Assembly: GCA_938021685.1 (NCBI GenBank)
Contig: CALIFM010000036.1
Location: forward strand, 1-15,743
Direction of reading: 5' to 3'
DNA: 15,743 bases
Source: an uncultured Gammaproteobacteria bacterium
GTDB taxonomy: Bacteria; Pseudomonadota; Gammaproteobacteria; Arenicellales; Poriferihabitantaceae
A program made the position numbers and the translations under genes. Of this stretch, positions 1 through 7,587 are shown in pieces. Under the pieces are notes generated by a model. It had not been told where the DNA came from and made no database searches. It worked only from the letters and a program-made list of their open reading frames with translations. Every line of letters starts with the position of its first letter. Position 1 is the stretch's first letter.

Positions 1-102
1 AATGGCTTTAATGGCACCATGCCACCGCGCGGTGGTTTTATGAATTTGAGTGATGAGCAAATTAAGCAAACGGTTGACTATATGGTGAAAGCTAGTCAAT
101 AA
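1..102 (+). CDS. C-terminal fragment of a cytochrome c5-type protein
   Basis: The first 33 codons form an open frame from the window edge to a TAA. The residues GTMPPRGGF followed by LSDEQIKQTVDYMV match the C-terminal part of class I cytochromes of the c5 type, where the Met of a MPP(K/R)GG motif is the axial heme ligand and a final helix ends in a VDYMV-like string. The CXXCH heme-binding motif would lie upstream, outside the window. By family knowledge such proteins are periplasmic or membrane-tethered electron carriers. The call rests on about 30 residues, so the family is likely but the exact protein is not certain. A clear terminator follows. Confidence 0.7.
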   Translation, partial: NGFNGTMPPRGGFMNLSDEQIKQTVDYMVKASQ

Positions 103-140
103 GAGTTTCAATCGATATAACTTTTTGTAAGTGGTTATTC

Positions 141-165
141 ACCCAGCCTAGTGCTGGGTTTTTTT
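141..165 (+). terminator. Rho-independent terminator after the cytochrome gene
   Basis: A perfect 7-bp stem, ACCCAGC (141-147) with GCTGGGT (153-159), encloses the loop CTAGT and runs directly into a T tract to 165. It lies 38 bases past the cytochrome stop codon. Confidence 0.88.
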
Positions 166-281
166 ATGCCAGCAGCTTTTTATATTCATAATTAAAAACA
201 TTTGGTGGATTGATAATGACCAATTTTTTCAAAAAATCTCCTTTTGTCTGACAATAGATACATCTCATCTGACTTCTTGAC

Positions 282-310
282 TTGACAGGCCTTGCCAATT
301 GGTCGAGTAT
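282..310 (+). promoter_or_regulatory. Possible promoter of the FadL-like gene
   Basis: A perfect -35 box TTGACA (282-287) is followed after 17 bases by a weak -10 candidate GAGTAT (305-310). A CCAATTGG palindrome (295-302) lies in the spacer. The remaining sequence from 166 to 395 is AT-rich and holds no gene I can support. The -10 is poor, so this is a candidate only. Confidence 0.35.
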
Positions 311-395
311 TGGCCCATCATTGAAGTATGCAAATAGGCAGTCTCAAATTAAAGAGAAGGCAAACAAAATTAAAACTTAGGACAAGGAGTAACAG

Positions 396-1538
396 ATGAA
401 AACAAAACTTTCTAAAATCACAGTGGCCTTGGCCACAGTAGGGGTATTAGCTGTACCGATGAGTGCCATGGCCTCCAATGGTTTGTTGGCTTATGGCAAT
501 GGCATGATCGCTCATGGAGTGGGCGGTGCAGGCGTGGCGAATGCTTCTGAAGTGTTATCTGCTTTAGATAACCCTGCTTTATTGTCAAGAACCGGTGGTG
601 GTTATGGCGTGGGCACCACGCTGTTTTTCCCCAATGCATCGGCTAATGTTGGTCGCGGTTACGTTGACAGCGAAGCAGATCAATTCATTGTGCCACAAGG
701 CGGCTGGTATAAAGCTATTAATGATGATTGGGTAGCAGGCATTTCCGTTTCTGCTTTGGGTGGCATTGCTGCGGAATACTCTGCAAAGTTAGTGGGTGCA
801 CCGCTGAGTGTAGATTTAGCAGGCGTTATTATTGCACCTGCTGTTTCGTATCAAGTTAATGATGCTGTTTCTGTTGGTGCTGCATTAAATATTGGTGTGG
901 TTACTTTTGAGACCGAAGGACCAGGTGTCAATGGCTTACCGCGTAATGACGAAGATGACACCACAGGTATAGGTTTTGAAATTGGTGCGGCTTTTAATGC
1001 GGGAGAGCGCACAGTGATTGGTGTCGATTATCAATCTGAAATTGATTTAGATGTTATGGACGCCCATGCGCAATACATTTTTGCCCAGGCTTCCGATCCA
1101 AAGATCACTTTGCCTGCACTGACTACCATTGGTGTGACGCATCAAATTAATGATACCTGGAAGGTAAGCGCCGATATCACTGATGTGCCATGGACAGATA
1201 TTAAAGTGTTGGAAGAGTTGTATGATTGGGAGGACCAAACTGTATACAAAATTGGTTTTGAAAAACAAGTGAATGACAGCCTTGCACTGCGCTTTGGTTA
1301 TAATCACGGTGAAACGCCAATTCCTGACGAAGCAGTGGGTGAAAATGTGCTTGTCCCTGCGACGACGGAAGATCATTATACTGTGGGCTTTACCAAGAAG
1401 TTGGGCCATGGTTCAATCTCAGGATATTATGCGCGTATAGCCAATAACGAGCTTTCGCAAGCAGGTACGCCTGGTGGTTTTCCAAAGATCAAAGTGGATC
1501 AGGATGCGCTTGGCTTGTCGTATCATGTAGAGTTCTAG
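396..1538 (+). CDS. OmpP1/FadL-family outer-membrane transport protein
   Basis: This is a 380-residue outer-membrane beta-barrel of the OmpP1/FadL/TodX family, which moves hydrophobic substrates such as long-chain fatty acids or hydrocarbons across the outer membrane. Residues 1-26 form a signal peptide (basic start, hydrophobic core, cleavage after MSAMA). The mature N terminus has the family's glycine-rich hatch region (AYGNGMIAHGVGGAG) followed by SALDNPALL, which matches the conserved DNPA block. Alternating beta-strand patterns fill the remainder, and the chain ends in Phe (YHVEF), as is usual for barrels recognised by the BAM complex. At 380 residues it is somewhat shorter than E. coli FadL, resembling the shorter OmpP1 subgroup. 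A good Shine-Dalgarno (AAGGAG, 382-387) precedes the ATG, and terminators flank the gene on both sides, so it is probably monocistronic. The substrate cannot be told from sequence. Confidence 0.9.
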   Translation: MKTKLSKITVALATVGVLAVPMSAMASNGLLAYGNGMIAHGVGGAGVANASEVLSALDNPALLSRTGGGYGVGTTLFFPNASANVGRGYVDSEADQFIVPQGGWYKAINDDWVAGISVSALGGIAAEYSAKLVGAPLSVDLAGVIIAPAVSYQVNDAVSVGAALNIGVVTFETEGPGVNGLPRNDEDDTTGIGFEIGAAFNAGERTVIGVDYQSEIDLDVMDAHAQYIFAQASDPKITLPALTTIGVTHQINDTWKVSADITDVPWTDIKVLEELYDWEDQTVYKIGFEKQVNDSLALRFGYNHGETPIPDEAVGENVLVPATTEDHYTVGFTKKLGHGSISGYYARIANNELSQAGTPGGFPKIKVDQDALGLSYHVEF

Positions 1539-1567
1539 TTTTCAGTACAACAACTCTTTTATAAAAG

Positions 1568-1590
1568 GCGGGCTATAAGCCCGCTTTTTT
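1568..1590 (+). terminator. Rho-independent terminator after the FadL-like gene
   Basis: A 7-bp perfect stem, GCGGGCT (1568-1574) with AGCCCGC (1578-1584), has a three-base loop ATA and is followed by six T residues. An A run in front makes it potentially active in both directions. Confidence 0.9.
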
Positions 1591-1622
1591 GCAGCTTTTT
1601 GCTTTGGAGTTAGCACCAAGCC

Positions 1623-1793
1623 ATGAATAGTAAGTTAAAGCAGTGCTTTATCAGCGTTTGTGCCGTGCTATCGGTTGCTAAAGCGCGGCAAGGGCAGATA
1701 AAATTCACGGCAGAACTTTTTCGGCAAGTTTTAGTCTTTAGTTTAGGGCGCTCCGATGTTAACTTGCCCGAAATCACTGCGTGGCTGCGCTAA
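1623..1793 (+). CDS. Doubtful small ORF of 56 residues upstream of ppiD
   Basis: An ATG frame of 56 codons lies between the FadL terminator and ppiD, ending 18 bases before the ppiD start. The predicted peptide begins MNSKLKQCFISVCAVLSVAKA, loosely like a short signal peptide, and ends PEITAWLR. A GGAG (1605-1608) lies about 14 bases before the ATG, rather far for a Shine-Dalgarno. I recognise no family. It could be a genuine small gene, a leader peptide coupled to ppiD, or chance. Conservation across relatives would decide. Confidence 0.22.
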   Translation: MNSKLKQCFISVCAVLSVAKARQGQIKFTAELFRQVLVFSLGRSDVNLPEITAWLR

Positions 1794-1811
1794 TTTGGAA
1801 TATAAAACACA

Positions 1812-3764
1812 ATGCTCATTTCTATACGTAACAAAATCACAGGCTGGGTGGCTTGGCTGGTGGTGCTTATTATTGCCGTGCCGTTTGCCTTATTTGGCAT
1901 CAATGCTTATTTTGAAGGGGCCAATGAAATCAACGTGGCCGAGGTGAACGGTGAACCAATCACCATGCAGCAATTTCAACAGTCGGCTGAGCAACGGCGA
2001 CGATTTTTTCGTAGCCGCTTTGGCGCTAATTTTGACACCACTATGTTGGACACGCCCGAAGCACGCCGCAATATTGTAGAAGAGTTAGTCACAAATGAAA
2101 CTGAGCGTGCTTATCTGCAAGACCAGGGTTTTACCTTGAGCGATGCGGGTTTACAGCAACGCATTTTGACCAACCCTAGTTTTCAGGAAGACGGACAATT
2201 TAGCCAACAAGCGTATTTGCGCGCGCTCAGTGGTTCGGGTTATACCGCGGAAGGCTATGAGCAAAGCTTGCGTACAGCAGGTGCCGGCGATCAATTGCGC
2301 AGCGGCATTGCTGACAGTGCTTTTGTGAATGACAGCGAGATTGATCAACTGTTAAGCTTGAGTTTGCAGCAGCGTGACGCTGATTATTTGCTGATCGAGG
2401 CGCAGCCGCTGGAGGCCGACGTGGTCATCACGGATGAAGCGGTGCGTAAAGAGTATGACGACAACCCCGAAGCTTATCAGCAAGCTGAGCGCATGAAGGT
2501 AGACTATCTGACCTTAAGTGTGGCCGATATTGAAAAAGACATCGAGTTGGATGACGATGAGCTACGGGCCGTTTATGAAGGCAGTAAAGGGCGCTTTACT
2601 CAGCCAGAAACACGTCGTGCAAGCCATATTTTGTTTGAGGTAAAAGGCAGCGCCAGTGACGATGAACGCGCGGCGATTAAGGCGACAGCCGAAGAAGTTT
2701 TTAAGGAAGCGCAGGGCGGTGATTTTGCAGCCTTAGCGTTGGAGCATTCTAGTGATGTTGGTTCAAGCAAAAACGGCGGTGATTTGGGTATCATCACTAA
2801 AGGGCAAATGGTTGAACCATTTGAAGAAGCAGTTTACAGCATGGCACAAGATGAAGTGCGCGGGCCGATTGAAACCCAGTTTGGTTATCACATCATTAAA
2901 CTGACGGAACTGGGCGAAGAACGCCAAAAGCCTTTTGACGAAGTTAAAGAAGATGTGCGCTTAGCTGAGGTAAGACGCCTTGCTGCATCGCAGTATACTG
3001 AGACGGTTGAGACTTTTCGCACTCAAGTGTTTGAACAGTCGGACGATTTGATCGCAGCAGCAGAAACCTTAGGCCTTGAGGTACAAACCTCGGATTGGAT
3101 TAGCCAAGACGATGGCGCTCTGCCGTTTGACACCCCAGCAGCGCGCCGCGCCGCCTTTGACGTTGCTGTTGTGGAAGATGACTTGAACAGTGAGGTGGTG
3201 GAGATTGGCAATGACACGGTGCTAGCGATGCACAAAAATACTTATGAAGAGGCGAAGCTGAAAGACTTTGATGAGATAAAGGAGCAGATCAAGCAACAAT
3301 TAGTGGAGGCCGGCGCCAGTGAAATGGCGAATGAGCAAGGAGATACGATGATCGCTAAATTAGAAGCGGGCGAGGCTTTAAGCGAAACAGAAGCTGCAAA
3401 GCTGCAAACCTTAGCACAAAGCCGTGGAGAGATTGCCGATATCACCCAGCGGCAAATCGCGCAATCGGTGTATGCGGCGGCAGCACCAAGTGTGGATAAA
3501 CCCACTGTAGGCGGCCTAGCTTTGAACAACGGAGATTATGCTGTTTATCGACTTAAGTCTGTGACTCAAGGAGACGCAAAAAGCGCTTCAGAGCAACAGC
3601 GCGAAAGTGTGGTGCAGCAGCTACGCCAACGTGATGGCGACATTGCTTACGAGATGTTTCGCGGGGCCTTACGTGGCCAAGCCGATGTGCAAATTTTTGA
3701 TGATGTGCTGGAGCGAGGCGATGACTATGGTGGCGGTTATGGAGAGGGTAGTTACGGGCAGTAA
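1812..3764 (+). CDS. ppiD: PpiD-like periplasmic folding chaperone (SurA-N/parvulin family)
   Basis: This encodes a 650-residue inner-membrane-anchored periplasmic chaperone. PpiD assists newly exported proteins near the Sec translocon and is related to SurA. The chain starts with a short cytoplasmic segment (MLISIRNKITG), then a single membrane segment at about residues 12-31 (WVAWLVVLIIAVPFALFGI). A SurA_N-like region follows, with the typical VNGEPIT at about 45-51. One parvulin-type prolyl isomerase domain spans about 266-366 and shows RRASHILF, a DFAALA block, GGDLG and FGYHIIKL. The C-terminal region is predicted helical and acidic, and the last residues are Gly/Tyr-rich. The length is close to that of E. 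coli PpiD (about 620). The ATG at 1812 has only a weak upstream GGA. In E. coli ppiD follows the HU gene; here it follows a FadL-like gene and a doubtful small ORF. Confidence 0.9.
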   Translation: MLISIRNKITGWVAWLVVLIIAVPFALFGINAYFEGANEINVAEVNGEPITMQQFQQSAEQRRRFFRSRFGANFDTTMLDTPEARRNIVEELVTNETERAYLQDQGFTLSDAGLQQRILTNPSFQEDGQFSQQAYLRALSGSGYTAEGYEQSLRTAGAGDQLRSGIADSAFVNDSEIDQLLSLSLQQRDADYLLIEAQPLEADVVITDEAVRKEYDDNPEAYQQAERMKVDYLTLSVADIEKDIELDDDELRAVYEGSKGRFTQPETRRASHILFEVKGSASDDERAAIKATAEEVFKEAQGGDFAALALEHSSDVGSSKNGGDLGIITKGQMVEPFEEAVYSMAQDEVRGPIETQFGYHIIKLTELGEERQKPFDEVKEDVRLAEVRRLAASQYTETVETFRTQVFEQSDDLIAAAETLGLEVQTSDWISQDDGALPFDTPAARRAAFDVAVVEDDLNSEVVEIGNDTVLAMHKNTYEEAKLKDFDEIKEQIKQQLVEAGASEMANEQGDTMIAKLEAGEALSETEAAKLQTLAQSRGEIADITQRQIAQSVYAAAAPSVDKPTVGGLALNNGDYAVYRLKSVTQGDAKSASEQQRESVVQQLRQRDGDIAYEMFRGALRGQADVQIFDDVLERGDDYGGGYGEGSYGQ

Positions 3765-3766
3765 AT

Positions 3767-3795
3767 CTAGGCAGGACCTAGGAATAGGGGCCTAG
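3767..3795. repeat. CTAGG-rich inverted repeat between convergent ppiD and pyrC
   Basis: CTAGGC (3767-3772) and GCCTAG (3790-3795) are exact inverted copies, with a CCTAGG palindrome (3777-3782) between them. The right arm overlaps the pyrC stop codon. The 27-base gap separates convergent genes, so a bidirectional transcription stop would make sense, but neither side has a T tract, so I do not call it a terminator. Confidence 0.35.
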
Positions 3796-4832
3796 CTACG
3801 TGTTGCCCGCCAAACCATCGATTCATCTGCCAGTAATGGGATAATGTGCTCTCCTTGTGCCGTTGCAAAGTGGCTAGGCACTTGCCAAGCTTCTTGCTTT
3901 AAAGTGATGCGGGTTTTATTCACGGGTAAGCCATAAAATTTCGGGCCTGCAATGCTGGCAAAATGCTCTAGCTTAGACAACGCTTCCATGTGCTCGAAGG
4001 CGCGAGCATATAATTCCAAGCCCGCATGGGCAGTATAGCAACCGGCGCATCCGCAGGCAGATTCTTTAGCATGCTGAGTGTGTGGAGCGCTGTCAGTGCC
4101 AAGAAAGAAACGATCGCTTCCAGATATCGCCGCCTCAACTAAAGCACGGCGGTGCTCTTCGCGCTTAAGTACGGGAAGGCAGTAATAGTGTGGCCGCAAG
4201 CCGCCGCGGAATAATTCATTGCGGTTGTATAGCAAATGATGCGCAGTTAAGGTGCCGCCGACGTGCCTTGTTGCCGAATTCACAAAATCAATACCATGGC
4301 TGGTGGTAATGTGCTCCAGCACAATTTTTAATTCCGGCAGCTCACGGTGGATTGGGTCCAACACTTGGTCAATAAACACGGCTTCGCGATCAAAAATATC
4401 CACGTGCGGGTCGGTCACTTCGCCGTGTATTTGCAGCACCACACCTAGCTCTGCCATTTTCTCTAGCACGCCCATCAGCGAGCTAATACGCGTCACGCCG
4501 GCATCAGAATTAGTGGTGGCCCCTGAAGGGTAGAGCTTAAAGCCGATGATACTAGGGTGTGCTGCAGCCTCAGTCACGTCGGCCTCAGTGGTGTTGTCGG
4601 TGAGGTACAGGCTCATTAAGGGCTGGAACTCATACTGCTCATCCACCGCCGCTAAAATCTCGTCGCGATATTGCAGCGCACGTGTCACAGTGGTCACAGG
4701 TGGGTTTAAGTTGGGCATAATTACCGCGCGTTTAAAGGTATGCGCAGTGTGGTTAATTACTGTGCTCAGCAAGTCGCCATCGCGCACATGCAAGTGCCAA
4801 TCGTCAGGCGCAATTAGACTAAATTCACTCAT
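3792..4832 (-). CDS. pyrC: Dihydroorotase, PyrC type
   Basis: This is a 346-residue dihydroorotase, the third enzyme of de novo pyrimidine synthesis, interconverting carbamoyl-aspartate and dihydroorotate in the cytoplasm. Visible active-site elements are the metal-binding HLH (His13, His15) in DDWHLHVRDG, Lys99 in GFKLYPSGATTNS (the carbamylated lysine that bridges the metals), His136 in HGEVTD, His174 in LEHITT, and the catalytic Asp247 in FLGTDSAPH. The near-C-terminal CGCAGCYTAHA block is also typical of the class. I chose the ATG at 4832 because it gives MSEFSLIAPDDWHLHV, the usual N terminus, and a length near the 348 of E. coli PyrC. An upstream in-frame ATG at 4895 would overlap the Nudix gene. 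It is 22 bases downstream of the Nudix stop, so the two are probably co-transcribed. Confidence 0.96.
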   Translation of the reverse strand: MSEFSLIAPDDWHLHVRDGDLLSTVINHTAHTFKRAVIMPNLNPPVTTVTRALQYRDEILAAVDEQYEFQPLMSLYLTDNTTEADVTEAAAHPSIIGFKLYPSGATTNSDAGVTRISSLMGVLEKMAELGVVLQIHGEVTDPHVDIFDREAVFIDQVLDPIHRELPELKIVLEHITTSHGIDFVNSATRHVGGTLTAHHLLYNRNELFRGGLRPHYYCLPVLKREEHRRALVEAAISGSDRFFLGTDSAPHTQHAKESACGCAGCYTAHAGLELYARAFEHMEALSKLEHFASIAGPKFYGLPVNKTRITLKQEAWQVPSHFATAQGEHIIPLLADESMVWRATRS

Positions 4833-4854
4833 TATTTTGGTTTGGTTTAATTGG

Positions 4855-5307
4855 CTATAAGTTAAAATTTTGCAAGTGCTGTAAATCCATTCCACGGCCT
4901 TCCTGGTAGTCGTTAATGCAAGCCATCACCACTTGGTCATTGCGCAAATTGCGCTGCTTTAACTCATCCTTGCTAAGCCAGTGAATCGCAGTAATCGCCG
5001 GGTCAATCGGCCCGTCATTAACGGCCTTGCCTAGCGTACCCTTAAAATTGAAGCGCAAATAGGTAACGCCATTGCCGGCTTTAAAATGATAAAAGCCCAC
5101 CACAGCCGTTGGCTCAAAAGCAAAGCCTGTTTCTTCCAGTACTTCGCGCCGCACTGCTTCTACAAGGCTTTCGCCCAGCTCTAAATGGCCAGCGGGTTGG
5201 TTGAATACTTGCCTGCCTAGACTGGCTTCTTCCACCATTAGAAATTGGCCGTTGCGCTCAATCACCGCCGCCACGGTCACGTGTGGGTATCCTTCGGTTT
5301 CAGACAT
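4855..5307 (-). CDS. nudJ: NudJ-like Nudix hydrolase
   Basis: This is a 150-residue Nudix hydrolase with a complete Nudix box at residues 40-62: Gly40, Glu46, Arg54-Glu55, Glu58-Glu59, Gly61. PHVTVAAV near the N terminus, VEEASLGRQVFNQPAGHLE, the YLRFNF strand and the LRNDQVVMACINDYQ segment follow the E. coli NudJ (YmfB) pattern closely. NudJ hydrolyses nucleoside di- and triphosphates and thiamine pyrophosphate precursors. I chose the ATG at 5307, 7 codons before the conserved PHVTVA. An in-frame GTG at 5361 has a nearby GGGGA but would place the divergent nadE promoter inside the coding region and add 18 unrelated residues. It lies upstream of pyrC and diverges from nadE. The family is certain; NudJ orthology is likely. 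Confidence 0.87.
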   Translation of the reverse strand: MSETEGYPHVTVAAVIERNGQFLMVEEASLGRQVFNQPAGHLELGESLVEAVRREVLEETGFAFEPTAVVGFYHFKAGNGVTYLRFNFKGTLGKAVNDGPIDPAITAIHWLSKDELKQRNLRNDQVVMACINDYQEGRGMDLQHLQNFNL

Positions 5308-5322
5308 AGGCCATTTTAAAGT

Positions 5323-5331
5323 TGTTATAAT
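5323..5331 (+). promoter_or_regulatory. Extended -10 promoter of nadE
   Basis: TG (5323-5324), one base, then a perfect TATAAT (5326-5331) form an extended -10 element. No good -35 is present, which fits extended -10 promoters. Transcription would start near 5338, giving a leader of about 40 bases before the nadE ATG at 5380. The element lies in the gap between the divergent Nudix gene and nadE. Confidence 0.68.
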
Positions 5332-5379
5332 CTGTGCGTATTCTATCAAATCAAGCTTCACAAAATCCCCGTTTCTACG

Positions 5380-7011
5380 ATGTCTGATTCCATCAAATTA
5401 ACTCTCGCGCAGCTTAATCCCACCGTAGGGGATATCGCTGGCAATCTCAAGCTAGTCACCGATGTGCTTGATGAAAACACTAGCAGTGACATCACGGTAT
5501 TCTCAGAGCTATGCATCTGTGGTTATCCGCCCGAAGACCTGTTATTGCGTGATGATTTTTTAGACGAATGCGATGATGCGTTGCAAAGCCTGATTGATTA
5601 TAGCAAGGGCTTTGATTGCGCTATCTTAATTGGCCACCCGCAGCGTGCTAACGGCCATTTGTATAATGCGATGAGTGTGATCGAAAATGGCAAACAACTG
5701 GCCTGCTATCACAAGCGCTGTTTACCTAACTACACGGTGTTTGACGAAAAGCGTTATTTTGCCCCAGGCGACAAAGCGCAAGTGATTGACATCAAGGGTG
5801 TGGCTTGTGGTTTGGTGATTTGCGAAGATATTTGGGAAGAGCCGCCTGTGCAAGAGTCGGTTGCACTGGGCGCGCAGCTCATCATTAGCCCCAATGCTTC
5901 ACCCTTTCACTATAACAAATCGATCCAACGCGAAGAAGGTGTGGTGAAGCAGCGTGCCAAGCAAAATAAGGTGCCAATCGTGTATGTTGCCCAAGTGGGT
6001 GGTCAAGACGAATTGGTGTTTGACGGCGCCTCACATATTGTGGATGCCAGCGGCAAAATCACCGCGCGCTTGCCGATTTTTGAATCAGCGGTGCAAACAG
6101 TTGAGATTAAAGCCAACTCTAAGCCTAAGCGCTCGTGTCAGCCACAGATGGGTGATATCGCACCGCGTGAAGATTTGGACACCCGAATCTATCGCGCGCT
6201 AGTCACGGGCGTGCGCGACTATGTAAATAAAAACGGTTTTCAAAAAGTGGTGTTGGGTTTGTCGGGCGGCATTGACTCTGGTTTAACCCTGGCCATCGCC
6301 GTGGACGCACTCGGCAAAGACCGCGTGGAAGCGGTAATGATGCCGTATCATTATACATCTGAAATGAGTCTGACTGATGCGGAGGCCGAAGCTACGGCAC
6401 TAGAGGTCAAGTATCACGTTATTTCCATTGCGCCAATTGTAGAGGTTAGCTTAGATCAGCTTAACCCTTTGTTCGCAGGGCTAGAAGCCGACACCACTGA
6501 AGAAAATGTGCAGGCGCGCGCACGCATGTTGCTGCTGATGGCATTGTCGAACAAGACGGGCGCGATGGTGCTGACCACAGGCAACAAAAGCGAAATGGCG
6601 GTGGGCTATGCCACACTATACGGTGACATGGCAGGTGGTTTTGCGGCGATTAAAGACGTACCGAAAACCAAGGTGTTTGAATTGGCGCGGTACCGCAATA
6701 CCATTTCTGAAGTGATCCCCGAGCGGGTGATCACCCGTCCACCCTCTGCTGAGCTGCGCCCTGATCAAGAGGATTCAGACTCACTGCCCGATTACCCTAC
6801 TTTGGATGCCATTTTAGAACGCTTTGTAGAACACGATGAGTCGATTGAAACCATCATAGAAGCAGGTTTTGACGAAGCACTGGTGCGCCGAGTAGTAAAA
6901 ATGGTAGTGCGCAACGAGTACAAGCGTCGGCAGTCGGCCCCTGGGGTGCGCATTACGCCGCGCGCCTTTGGTCGTGACCGACGTTATCCAATCACGTCTA
7001 AATTTTTCTAG
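5380..7011 (+). CDS. nadE: Glutamine-dependent NAD+ synthetase
   Basis: This 543-residue two-domain enzyme makes NAD+ from nicotinic acid adenine dinucleotide and ATP, using ammonia released from glutamine. The N-terminal nitrilase-type glutaminase domain (about 1-245) contains the complete triad: Glu43 in SELCICGYPPEDLL, Lys112 in HKRCLPNY and Cys148 in GLVICEDIWE. The C-terminal synthetase domain (about 265-543) has the ATP pyrophosphatase P-loop SGGIDS (295-300), the TTGNKSEMAVGYATLYGD block and the RPPSAELRPDQ loop. The length is typical of the shorter bacterial glutamine-dependent form. The start is the only reasonable ATG and leads straight into the conserved LTLAQLNPTVGD; it lacks a strong Shine-Dalgarno. 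The next gene starts 5 bases after the stop. Confidence 0.97.
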   Translation: MSDSIKLTLAQLNPTVGDIAGNLKLVTDVLDENTSSDITVFSELCICGYPPEDLLLRDDFLDECDDALQSLIDYSKGFDCAILIGHPQRANGHLYNAMSVIENGKQLACYHKRCLPNYTVFDEKRYFAPGDKAQVIDIKGVACGLVICEDIWEEPPVQESVALGAQLIISPNASPFHYNKSIQREEGVVKQRAKQNKVPIVYVAQVGGQDELVFDGASHIVDASGKITARLPIFESAVQTVEIKANSKPKRSCQPQMGDIAPREDLDTRIYRALVTGVRDYVNKNGFQKVVLGLSGGIDSGLTLAIAVDALGKDRVEAVMMPYHYTSEMSLTDAEAEATALEVKYHVISIAPIVEVSLDQLNPLFAGLEADTTEENVQARARMLLLMALSNKTGAMVLTTGNKSEMAVGYATLYGDMAGGFAAIKDVPKTKVFELARYRNTISEVIPERVITRPPSAELRPDQEDSDSLPDYPTLDAILERFVEHDESIETIIEAGFDEALVRRVVKMVVRNEYKRRQSAPGVRITPRAFGRDRRYPITSKFF

Positions 7012-7016
7012 ATGGT

Positions 7017-7526
7017 ATGGCTAACATTGATTTGCCCATCACCCTGCGCGCGCTAAGCCAATCAGACTATACAGCCGTAGCAACGATTTACCAAGCAGGC
7101 ATCGACACGGGCAACGCCACTTTTGAAACGCAGGCCAAAGACTGGATGACATGGGATGAGACCATGTTGCCGCATAGCCGTCTTGTGGTCGTACAAGGCG
7201 AGCAAGTGTTAGGCTGGGCTGCGCTGTCAGGGGTGTCTAACCGCTGCGTATACAACGGTGTGGCCGAAGTGTCGGTATATGTTGATCCACAGGCGCAGGG
7301 CAAAGGTGTGGGCAAGCAGTTGCTTCAGGCCTTAATTGAATCATCAAAAGACGCGGGCATTTGGACCTTGCAAGCACGGACCATGGCCGAAAACACGGCT
7401 AGCATTGCACTGCACCAAAAGTTGGGTTTTAAATTGCTTGGTATTCATGAAAAGCTGTCGCAATTACATGGCATATGGCGTGATGTCGCCGCACTAGAGC
7501 GTCGCAGCCCTAGTGTTGGTCGCTAA
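7017..7526 (+). CDS. GNAT-family N-acetyltransferase, phosphinothricin acetyltransferase-like
   Basis: This is a 169-residue acetyltransferase of the GNAT fold, transferring an acetyl group from acetyl-CoA to an amine. The acetyl-CoA motif A is clear: a VSVYVDP strand followed by QGKGVG (94-99), then a helix. The early TFET block, the GWAAL strand and the NTASIALHQKLGF segment resemble the Pat/Bar (phosphinothricin and methionine sulfoximine) subgroup. Those related enzymes act on small amino-acid-like substrates, so the real substrate here is not known. It starts 5 bases after nadE and is probably co-transcribed with it. The last residues (ERRSPSVGR) are basic and poorly conserved. Confidence 0.85.
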   Translation: MANIDLPITLRALSQSDYTAVATIYQAGIDTGNATFETQAKDWMTWDETMLPHSRLVVVQGEQVLGWAALSGVSNRCVYNGVAEVSVYVDPQAQGKGVGKQLLQALIESSKDAGIWTLQARTMAENTASIALHQKLGFKLLGIHEKLSQLHGIWRDVAALERRSPSVGR

Positions 7527-7587
7527 GCGACATTCACCCCAGGGCAGTGACTTCATTGTTGTTGATCATGTTGATTTCATCTTAGCA

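Noticed and set aside
290..320. FadR or PsrA operator upstream of the FadL-like gene
   Set aside because: Only a partial half-site (TGGTCG) is visible; neither the full FadR palindrome nor the GAAAC/GTTTC pair of PsrA is present.
4252..4860. Plus-strand frames across pyrC (about 93 and 104 codons)
   Set aside because: They are complement shadows of a gene with complete catalytic motifs.
5308..5361. N-terminal extension of the Nudix protein from GTG 5361
   Set aside because: It would place the divergent extended -10 inside the gene and add residues absent from NudJ-type proteins, although a GGGGA lies upstream of the GTG.
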